DNA from: Endomicrobium sp.
GTDB lineage: Bacteria; Elusimicrobiota; Endomicrobiia; Endomicrobiales; Endomicrobiaceae
Length of the DNA: 5,188 bases
NCBI GenBank assembly: GCA_031283985.1
Contig: JAITAQ010000077.1
Location: 1 to 5,188, forward strand
Direction of reading: 5' to 3'
Shown here: positions 1 through 5,188 of the stretch, piece after piece
Numbering within the stretch: position 1 is the stretch's first letter
Layout of the letters: the number at the start of each line of letters is the position of its first letter
Made by a program: the position numbers and the translations under genes
Notes under the pieces: generated by a model
What the model was told of the DNA's origin: nothing
The model's database searches: none
What the model saw: only the letters and a program-made list of their open reading frames with translations

Positions 1-2282
1 GCCAAAAGTCCAAAAAGCGTTGTAAACTTAATTATAGGATTCATTGCAACTGAAGAAGTATCCTTAAAAGGATCTCCGACAGTATCGCCTACGACAGTAG
101 CTTTGTGAAGTTCCGTGCCTTTTTCGCGTAAGTCAACTTCAACATATTTTTTTGCATTGTCCCAAGCTCCACCGGCATTTGCCATAAATATCGCTTGGAA
201 AAGACCAAATAACGCTATGGAAATAAGGTAACCAATAAAAAAATAAGGCTCAATAAATGCAAATGCAAGAGTTGTAAAAAAAATCACCATAAACAAATTT
301 ATCATACCTTTTTGAGCATATATCGTACATATCTCAACAACTTTCTTAGAGTCTTCGATTGAAGCTTTTTGAGACTTTCCGTCAAGTTTAATATTTCCTT
401 TTATAAACTCAACAGCTTTATAAGCTCCGCTAGTTACGGCATGGTTTGAGGCTCCGGTAAACCAATAAATTATCGATCCTCCTGCTATCAACCCAAGCAA
501 GAAAGGAGCATGCACCAATGAAAGATTTGCTAGCCCTACTGTAAGACCATCTGTAAGCATAACTATTGTAGAGAAAATCATAGTAGTAGCTCCGACTACA
601 GCCGTTCCGATGAGAACAGGCTTTGCAGTAGCTTTAAATGTATTTCCAGCACCGTCATTTTCTTCAAGCAACAATTTTGATTTGCCAAAAACAGGCTTAA
701 ATCTGAAATCTTTCTCTATTTCTTTATCTACGTTAGGAATATTTTCAATCAAAGACAATTCATAAACCGACTGAGCATTGTCAGTAACAGGTCCGTAAGA
801 GTCTACAGCGATTGTGACAGGTCCCATGCCTAAGAATCCAAAAGCCACAAGACCAAAAGCAAACACCGCAGGAGCAATCATAATTTCTCCAAGTCCTAAG
901 GAGCTTATTGCATAAGCCGATCCCATAAGAACTATAATTGCAATACCCATCCAGTATGAACTAAAATTCCCTGCTGTAAGACCTGAAAGAACATTAAGAG
1001 AAGCTCCTCCGTGTCTTGAAGAATTAACAACATTCTGAACAAAGGCACTTTTTACCGAAGTAAATACTTTTACAATTTCAGGTATAACTGCGCCTGCTAT
1101 TGTTCCGCTGCTTATAATAAGCGAAAGTTTCCACCAGAGAGTTCCGTCACCCAAATCCCCTATAACAAACTTTGAAACAACAAAAGTCAAAGCTATTGAA
1201 ACTATTGAAGTTATCCATACAAGAGAAGTTAAAGGTGCCTCAAAATTCATTTTGTCGGCAAGAGAAAACTTAATTTTTGATATTACCGAGTTTATCCAAT
1301 AAGAAGCTGCACTTGAGATAAGCATTACCAAACGCATTACAAAAATCCAAACTAAAAGTTTAACTTGCAAAACAGTGTCGCTTATAGCCAAAATTATAAA
1401 CGTTACTAAAGCTACGCCAGTAACGCCGTAAGTTTCAAATCCGTCAGCGGTAGGTCCTACAGAATCGCCGGCGTTGTCGCCTGTGCAATCAGCTATAACT
1501 CCGGGGTTTCTGGCGTCATCTTCTTTAATATTGAACACAATTTTCATCAAGTCAGAACCAATATCTGCAATTTTTGTAAATATTCCACCTGCTATTCTAA
1601 GGACTGAAGCGCCTAGAGACTCTCCTATTGCAAAGCCTATAAAACAAGCACCTGCAAAATCTGAAGGGATAAACAAAAGAATCACAAGCATTATCGAAAG
1701 TTCAATGCTTATAAGAAGCATTCCAATGCTCATACCCGCACGAAGAGGAATTGCATATAAAGGATACGGCTTTCCTTTCAGACTTGCAAAAGCAGTTCTT
1801 GAATTTGCGAAAGTGTTGATTCTCATACCAAACCACGCAACGGTATAACTCCCAAGAATTCCTATAATGCTACATAAAACAATTGTCGCCACTTTTAGTG
1901 TGGCAAAATGCTCTAACCAACCAAAATACACAACTATAATAAGAGCAAGAAGCACTTCAAGAATGATTATAAACTTACCTTGCGTTACAAGATAGGTTTT
2001 ACAAGTTTCATATATAAGTTCAGAAATGTCCTTCATTGAACTGTGTACAGCAAGTTTTTTTATGCTTAAAAAGTGACAAATGCCAAACATCAAACCAAAA
2101 AAACACACTATAAAACCAAATATCAAAAGGGACCTGCCGTTTACTGCATTCCCAAAGAAACTGACCAAAGACAAATCAGGAACTACCAAGTTTACTTCGC
2201 TTGCCAATGCATGGCTTATACATGCTGTTAGTACCGCAAATAGTGCAGCAATTTTCTTAAACGATAACAATCTGCTTAACAT
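1..2282 (-). CDS. hppA: Membrane-bound proton-translocating pyrophosphatase, divergent type (3' end outside window)
   Basis: This integral membrane pump couples hydrolysis of pyrophosphate to ion export across the inner membrane. The reading frame is open for 760 codons and runs off the left edge near the family's C-terminus. The start is the ATG at 2282, preceded by a good AGGGGA ribosome site and an in-frame TAG four codons upstream. Residues 1-27 look like a signal peptide ending in ALA, followed by many hydrophobic helices. Substrate and Mg loops are all visible: D240/D244/K247, EDDARNP at 254-260, GDNAGDSVGPTADGFETYG at 268-286, DSYGPVTDN at 494-502, GGAWDNAKKYVE at 704-715, and GDTVGDPFKDT at 732-742. 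Lys550 in GNTFKAT sits where canonical enzymes carry the residue that decides potassium dependence; Lys there indicates K+-independence. SVGPTADGF replaces the usual CAGMAADLF, and the D240-to-EDD loop is one residue shorter than canonical. These traits fit the divergent K+-independent, H+-transporting subfamily known from Chlorobium limicola and Cellulomonas fimi. The ion specificity is inferred. The gene lies 39 bp after the mazG remnant. Confidence 0.95.
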   Translation of the reverse strand, partial: MLSRLLSFKKIAALFAVLTACISHALASEVNLVVPDLSLVSFFGNAVNGRSLLIFGFIVCFFGLMFGICHFLSIKKLAVHSSMKDISELIYETCKTYLVTQGKFIIILEVLLALIIVVYFGWLEHFATLKVATIVLCSIIGILGSYTVAWFGMRINTFANSRTAFASLKGKPYPLYAIPLRAGMSIGMLLISIELSIMLVILLFIPSDFAGACFIGFAIGESLGASVLRIAGGIFTKIADIGSDLMKIVFNIKEDDARNPGVIADCTGDNAGDSVGPTADGFETYGVTGVALVTFIILAISDTVLQVKLLVWIFVMRLVMLISSAASYWINSVISKIKFSLADKMNFEAPLTSLVWITSIVSIALTFVVSKFVIGDLGDGTLWWKLSLIISSGTIAGAVIPEIVKVFTSVKSAFVQNVVNSSRHGGASLNVLSGLTAGNFSSYWMGIAIIVLMGSAYAISSLGLGEIMIAPAVFAFGLVAFGFLGMGPVTIAVDSYGPVTDNAQSVYELSLIENIPNVDKEIEKDFRFKPVFGKSKLLLEENDGAGNTFKATAKPVLIGTAVVGATTMIFSTIVMLTDGLTVGLANLSLVHAPFLLGLIAGGSIIYWFTGASNHAVTSGAYKAVEFIKGNIKLDGKSQKASIEDSKKVVEICTIYAQKGMINLFMVIFFTTLAFAFIEPYFFIGYLISIALFGLFQAIFMANAGGAWDNAKKYVEVDLREKGTELHKATVVGDTVGDPFKDTSSVAMNPIIKFTTLFGLL

Positions 2283-2283
2283 A

Positions 2284-2294
2284 CAAATCCCCTA
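2284..2294 (-). promoter_or_regulatory. Ribosome binding site of hppA
   Basis: On the minus strand the sequence TAGGGGATTTGTATG places a purine-rich AGGGGA about five bases before the ATG at 2282-2280. The TAG within it is in frame with hppA and closes the frame upstream, so this site fixes the start. It lies in the short gap after the end of the mazG remnant, so hppA can be translated without any translation of the upstream pseudogene. Confidence 0.7.
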
Positions 2295-2321
2295 TTCTAT
2301 TTTATTCCAGACTTACGTCTT

Positions 2322-2718
2322 TTATTTTCTCTTTTTTGATTTTAGATTTTTTTCTTTAATCTTTCCCCACATAACTTCTATATCTTTTGCTTATTTAACT
2401 TTATAATTGCCAAAAATATGCGGATGTCTGCGAAGAAGCTTTTTGTTTAACTTTTCTATCACGCTCGTTATATCAAAATCTTTATTTTCTTTGGCAATTT
2501 ACACTGAAAGCGACCTGCAAAAGAATGTCGCCCAGTTATTCTTCAAGATTTTCTTCATCTTTGTTTTTAATGGCTTGTTTAACTTCTTCGTCTTAGGAGA
2601 AGAGATGTTTCACGAGATTTTCATGTGTCTGTTCTTTATCCCACATACAACCGTTTTTAGAACACAAGGTTGAAAAGATGACTACAAGTTCATCAAATTC
2701 TTTTAAATATTTTTTTAT
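2322..2718 (-). pseudogene. mazG: mazG pseudogene (nucleoside triphosphate pyrophosphohydrolase remnant)
   Basis: No long frame survives, but conceptual translation of the minus strand gives an almost complete MazG domain of about 130 residues. The N-terminal part (codons from 2718) reads KEFDELVVIFSTLCSKNG, then CMWDKEQTHENLVKHLFS, then TAA at 2595-2593, DEEVKQAIKNKDEENLEE, TAA at 2538-2536 and [13 protein letters not shown]. The frame then shifts at about 2496 (an extra base or two lost) and continues as [37 protein letters not shown] at 2393-2391, and AKDIEVMWGKIKEK, ending at TAA 2324-2322. The diagnostic matches are WDKEQTHE, ELGDxLLQV and RRHPHxFG. An ATA at 2718-2716 stands where the start would be, 4-5 bases after AAGGGA, so the start codon may also be lost. 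MazG enzymes convert (d)NTPs to NMP plus pyrophosphate. The family also has two-domain members of about 260 aa; whether this one was single-domain or truncated is unclear. It is surely non-functional as a full enzyme. Confidence 0.9.
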
Positions 2719-2730
2719 GAATCCCTTAAA

Positions 2731-2746
2731 AAATAAGTACTTATTT
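2731..2746. repeat. Perfect 16-bp palindrome just downstream of the mazG/hppA promoter
   Basis: AAATAAGTACTTATTT is a perfect inverted repeat centred on GTAC. It lies within about 20 bases downstream of the predicted transcription start and just before the degraded mazG ribosome site. Its position would suit a repressor operator. Read as RNA it makes only a weak A-U stem with a GUAC loop followed by several U residues, so a poor attenuator is a second reading. In AT-rich DNA a chance origin is quite possible. Confidence 0.35.
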
Positions 2747-2756
2747 ATTACAAATA

Positions 2757-2786
2757 ATTATATCATTTCTTGTCCTAGTTTTTCAA
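2757..2786 (-). promoter_or_regulatory. Sigma-70-type promoter upstream of the mazG remnant and hppA
   Basis: On the minus strand a -35 box TTGAAA (2786-2781) is followed by an 18-base spacer and a perfect TATAAT -10 box (2762-2757). Transcription would start near 2750, about 30 bases before the degraded mazG start and about 470 bases before the hppA ATG. No other promoter-like pair as good as this was seen closer to hppA, so it is the likely driver of hppA. There is no clear terminator between comM and this point, so readthrough from comM is also possible. Confidence 0.65.
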
Positions 2787-2805
2787 TATGCGCAGCTTAT
2801 ACCCA

Positions 2806-4326
2806 TTAACATCTGTCAATAAATCTATAACGTATTGCTTCCGCCACATGGTTTGCCTTAATTAACTCTATTGCATCTAAATCAGCAATTGTCCTTGAAA
2901 CTTTTAGAATTTTATCGTAAGACCTTGCCGAAAAGTTCAGTTTATCAATTGCAGATTTTAATATCTCATATGCCTTATCGTCTAAAATGCAATACTTTTT
3001 TACTTCTTTTGACTGCATTTGAGCATTACAGTGTATTCTTGTATTTATAAATCTTAAGCTCTGTATTTCTCTTGCTTTAATTACACGGTTTCTTATGCTT
3101 GATGAAGTTTCTGAGTCGAAAGTTAACCTTGATAATTCAGAAAATTTTAAAGCGGGAACTTCAATATGAATATCTATTCTGTCCATTAATGGACCAGAAA
3201 CTTTGTTCTGATATTTTCTTATTTGATTCGGACTGCAAGCACATTCTTTTTCTCTGTGTCCTAAATTGCCACACGGACATGGATTCATTGCCGCTACAAG
3301 CATAAACGATGCTGGAAATGTAAAGCTATTCCTTGCTCTGGAAACAGTTATCACTCTATCTTCCAAAGGTTGACGCAATACTTCCAATGCATCTCTTCTA
3401 AATTCTACAAATTCATCTAAAAACAAAACTCCGTTATGAGATAAACTAACCTCTCCAGGTTTCGGATAAACTCCTCCGCCTGCTAATGCCGCTGCTGAAG
3501 AAGTATGGTGTGGACTTCTAAAAGCTCTGCTTCTTATCAATCCACCATTAAAAATATGCCCTGCTGCAGACCATATTTTTGTAGTCTCAACAGCTTCATC
3601 AAAAGTCATAGGAGGGAGTATGCTTGGAATGCGTTTTGCTATCATGGTTTTGCCAGATCCCGGAGGACCTGACATAAGCATATTATGACCACCTGCTGCG
3701 GCAATTTCTGAGGCTCTTTTTGCATTTTTTTGTCCCTTAACATCAGCAAAATCGTACTCACATTTTTCTAAAAAATTCAAGTCTTTGTCATTATATATGT
3801 ACTTTTTGTAGGCAATCTCCCCATTAATAAATTTAACGACTTCCGTAAGAGTTTTGAACGGAAAAACGTTTATAGCCCCAGCTACAGCGGCTTCTTGCCT
3901 GTTTGCAAAAGGAACAATAAAATTTTTTATTTGATTTTTATTTAATGCCAAAGAAATAGGAAGAACTCCTTTGACTTTTCTTATTTTGCCATCCAAAGAC
4001 AACTCGCCTACAGCGCAAAAGTTTTTTAAATTATCCCTTTTTATTTTATCGTTTGCCGCAATTATACCAAGAGCAATGGGCAAATCAAAAATCCCGCCTT
4101 CTTTTTTTATATCAGCAGGAGCCAAATTTACCGTTATCTTTTTTAAAGGGAAATCAAAACCTGAATTTTTAAGAGCCGCCGCAACTCTGTCGCGGGATTC
4201 TTTGACAGCAATATCTACAAGACCAACAATTGAAAATACAGGCATCCCTGAAGAAATATACGTTTCAACTTCCACAATATTGGCGTCTATGCCGTTAATC
4301 GCTGCCGAGTAAATAAGAGAAAGCAT
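2806..4326 (-). CDS. comM: ComM/YifB family AAA+ ATPase (Mg-chelatase-like competence helicase)
   Basis: ComM is a cytoplasmic hexameric AAA+ motor that promotes branch migration when incoming single-stranded DNA recombines during natural transformation. The product from the ATG at 4326 is 506 aa, the usual family length. Residues 1 to about 165 form the N-terminal ChlI/Lon-like domain, with NLAPADIKKEGG at 67-78. The Mg-chelatase AAA+ core carries Walker A GPPGSGKT (220-227), Walker B VLFLDE (300-305), paired cysteines CPCG (350, 352) and CAC (362, 364), and the arginine-finger motif SGPLMDRID with Arg383. The C-terminal domain has NFSARSYDKILKVSRTIADL at 464-483. The frame is also open upstream to a GTG at 4383, but that codon touches the promoter -10 box, and homologues begin at MLSLIYSAAINGIDA. 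The chosen ATG has a GAGG site five to six bases upstream. All key residues are present, and the gene looks functional although both flanking genes are broken. Confidence 0.95.
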   Translation of the reverse strand: MLSLIYSAAINGIDANIVEVETYISSGMPVFSIVGLVDIAVKESRDRVAAALKNSGFDFPLKKITVNLAPADIKKEGGIFDLPIALGIIAANDKIKRDNLKNFCAVGELSLDGKIRKVKGVLPISLALNKNQIKNFIVPFANRQEAAVAGAINVFPFKTLTEVVKFINGEIAYKKYIYNDKDLNFLEKCEYDFADVKGQKNAKRASEIAAAGGHNMLMSGPPGSGKTMIAKRIPSILPPMTFDEAVETTKIWSAAGHIFNGGLIRSRAFRSPHHTSSAAALAGGGVYPKPGEVSLSHNGVLFLDEFVEFRRDALEVLRQPLEDRVITVSRARNSFTFPASFMLVAAMNPCPCGNLGHREKECACSPNQIRKYQNKVSGPLMDRIDIHIEVPALKFSELSRLTFDSETSSSIRNRVIKAREIQSLRFINTRIHCNAQMQSKEVKKYCILDDKAYEILKSAIDKLNFSARSYDKILKVSRTIADLDAIELIKANHVAEAIRYRFIDRC

Positions 4327-4338
4327 AGAAGCCTCTTT
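4327..4338 (-). promoter_or_regulatory. Ribosome binding site that decides the comM start
   Basis: The minus strand reads AAAGAGGCTTCTATG: a GAGG core lies five to six bases before the ATG at 4326-4324. The upstream in-frame GTG at 4383 falls upstream of the likely transcription start, so it cannot be the start on that transcript. Confidence 0.7.
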
Positions 4339-4374
4339 TATTTTTTTTCGTTTGGTTGTAGTATAAACACAACT

Positions 4375-4404
4375 ATTATACACAATAAACGTTTGGATTT
4401 ACAA
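4375..4404 (-). promoter_or_regulatory. Promoter of comM
   Basis: On the minus strand TTGTAA (4404-4399) is separated by 18 bases from a perfect TATAAT (4380-4375). Transcription would begin near 4368, giving a leader of about 40 bases before the comM ATG at 4326. This placement excludes the GTG at 4383 as the translation start. The -35 match is 4 of 6. The spacer length is the same as in the promoter at 2757-2786. Confidence 0.6.
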
Positions 4405-4445
4405 ACTTAAGTGTTGAGTTTTCAGACGCAATAAAAAGAGTAAAA

Positions 4446-5007
4446 ATGAACAAATTTATAACTTGTTTAATTTCAATTTTTACAATGGCAACTCTTGCAG
4501 CGGCAAAGCCAAACAACGATAGAGAGCTTATCGTTAAATTTGGGGTTCAGCCTCAGAGCGAAATTTCAGTAAAGGGCAAAAATGAGAATTATGAATGCAG
4601 GTCTGTCAGTCGGCATTGAGTTTTTCAAGTATTTGGACAACATTATTGCACTTGGGTTTGGAACAACAATAGATTTGCCAAGAGAAATAAAAAAGAAAGA
4701 GTTAAAAGGAAGTATGTCATACCTGCCAATCTATGTTGGCACTAAAACCCGTACGCCTTTACATGGTCTTGATGGCACTTATGCCTTTTTATCTGACATA
4801 CCTGACATTATTCTTTCTGCCAATTTTGTTAAATCATTTATGCTTTCTTTTCAACTTCAAATAATGTGCTAGCATGATAAATTGGAGCTGTTAGAGAGAG
4901 ATGTATTGGTCACACAAAAATCCTGCGGGAATTGATATATAGAAACCGATTTTGCGTTGATGTATATGACAAATTCCAATATTCCGTCTCAAATATCAAT
5001 CAAATAA
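4446..5007 (+). pseudogene. Outer-membrane beta-barrel-like protein, signal peptide retained, frameshifted and degraded
   Basis: The ATG at 4446, after AAAGAG, opens a 57-codon frame that begins with a typical signal peptide: MNKFITC, a hydrophobic core, then LAAAKPNN. It continues as RELIVKFGVQPQSEISVKGK. That frame stops at TGA 4617-4619, but the protein continues in another frame from about 4582-4593: NAGLSVGIEFFKYLDN, IIALGFGTTIDLP, KGSMSYLPIYVGTKTRTPL, HGLDGTYAFLS. Alternating polar/hydrophobic strands and the SYLPIYVG...RTPL pattern suggest a small outer-membrane beta-barrel. After about 4795 this frame drifts into unlikely sequence and ends at 4872. Further fragments in shifted frames may be the last strands: MYWSHKNPAGIDI at 4901-4939 and ETDFALMYMTNSN at 4942-4980, ending at TAA 5005-5007. 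The tail assignment is much less sure than the first 350 bases. The exact family and role are unknown to me. The gene is divergent from comM, and no convincing promoter of its own was seen. Confidence 0.7.
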
Positions 5008-5085
5008 TCCTCCAACTATTACAATAAATACATTTCAAAAAACTTTTTTTATAGAAATTTTATAGAAACCATTATGGTCTTTATT
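5008..5085. other. AT-rich intergenic spacer between two 3' ends
   Basis: This stretch lies between the end of the beta-barrel pseudogene and the end of the recombinase gene, which face each other. It contains no supported gene. It holds a perfect tandem 11-bp repeat (5047-5068) and an imperfect inverted repeat (5063-5083) around ACCATTATGGT, with a short T-rich run on the plus side. Confidence 0.5.
5047..5068. repeat. Tandem duplication of an 11-bp unit
   Basis: TTTTATAGAAA occurs twice in direct succession (5047-5057 and 5058-5068). The related 10-mer TATAGAAACC is found at 5061-5070 and again at 4938-4947. The repeat is short and AT-rich and may be simple slippage. It lies just beyond the 3' end of the recombinase gene. 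Confidence 0.6.
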
Positions 5086-5188
5086 TTAAACAAGTTCAAA
5101 TTTAGACATTGTGCTATCATAATAGTTCTCTATCAAATGTCCGTAATATTTCTCCGTAATAGTTACCGAATGGTGTCCCAATATTTTT
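5086..5188 (-). CDS. Tyrosine recombinase / phage-type integrase, C-terminal end only
   Basis: The minus strand from the right edge encodes 33 residues followed by TAA at 5088-5086. The segment begins KILGHHSVTITEKYYGHL and ends with IENYYDSTMSKFELV. The LGHHS motif contains the conserved second histidine of the catalytic set (R-K-H-R-H-Y), and the first Tyr of EKYYGHL aligns with the nucleophilic tyrosine in the Xer/integrase pattern LGHSxxxTTxxYTH. Such enzymes cut and rejoin DNA through a 3'-phosphotyrosine bond, in phage or island integration or in chromosome dimer resolution. The short tail after the tyrosine is usual. With only the end visible I cannot say whether the gene is intact, or whether it is Xer-like or belongs to a mobile element. 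Confidence 0.8.
   Translation of the reverse strand, partial: KILGHHSVTITEKYYGHLIENYYDSTMSKFELV

Noticed and set aside
1474..1848. Plus-strand open frame of 124 codons
   Set aside because: It lies wholly antisense to hppA, has no recognisable domain, and covers the catalytic loop region of that gene; it is a shadow frame.
2080..2406. Plus-strand open frame of 108 codons
   Set aside because: It is antisense to the hppA 5' end and the end of the mazG remnant. Its composition (Phe-rich and Ile-rich) is what AT-rich antisense gives.
2407..2673. Plus-strand open frame of 88 codons
   Set aside because: It is antisense to the mazG pseudogene, whose minus-strand reading matches a known family in detail.
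3099..3305. Plus-strand open frame of 68 codons
   Set aside because: It is antisense within intact comM and has no supporting features.
3971..4312. Plus-strand open frame of 113 codons
   Set aside because: It is antisense to the conserved N-terminal domain of comM; it is a shadow frame.
4352..4379. Possible plus-strand promoter (TTGGTT, 16 bases, TATTAT) for the beta-barrel gene
   Set aside because: The -35 matches only 3 of 6 bases, and the -10 simply overlaps the opposite-strand comM -10 box in symmetric AT-rich sequence.
5063..5083. Imperfect hairpin around ACCATTATGGT as a rho-independent terminator
   Set aside because: The stem is only four pairs plus a mismatch and weak A-U/G-U pairs, with a T-rich run only on the plus side, so it does not suit the minus-strand recombinase; too weak to call.

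Overview
The window is low in GC and reads like a piece of a bacterial chromosome undergoing gene decay. It holds two intact-looking minus-strand genes (a membrane pyrophosphatase running off the left edge, and comM), the wreck of a minus-strand mazG between them, a broken plus-strand gene for an apparent outer-membrane beta-barrel protein, and the last 33 codons of a minus-strand tyrosine recombinase at the right edge. The signal peptides and beta-barrel-like pseudogene suggest a Gram-negative cell envelope. The divergent pyrophosphatase type, the low GC and the many recent-looking pseudogenes together suggest a reduced-genome symbiont. An Elusimicrobia/Endomicrobium-type termite-gut flagellate endosymbiont is my best guess, but this is inference from style, not a database match.

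Layout. 1-2282 (-): hppA-like proton-pumping pyrophosphatase, 760 codons visible, C-terminal end outside the window. 2322-2718 (-): mazG pseudogene, recognisable almost from end to end but with three in-frame stops, one frameshift and an apparently lost start codon. 2757-2786 (-): a good sigma-70-type promoter upstream of mazG, which probably now serves hppA. 2806-4326 (-): intact comM/yifB AAA+ ATPase (506 aa), with its own promoter at 4375-4404. 4446 to about 5007 (+): beta-barrel protein pseudogene with a signal peptide, transcribed divergently from comM. 5086-5188 (-): C-terminus of a tyrosine recombinase/integrase.

How the parts relate. comM, mazG and hppA lie on one strand in that order. 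MazG-type enzymes split NTPs to NMP and pyrophosphate, and the membrane pyrophosphatase uses pyrophosphate to energise the membrane, so the ancestral mazG-hppA pair made metabolic sense. Here only the pump survives, apparently using the promoter of the dead gene. ComM acts in natural transformation as a branch-migration helicase, so its integrity among decaying neighbours suggests that DNA uptake and recombination are still under selection. I see no tRNA, rRNA, CRISPR array or complete mobile element.
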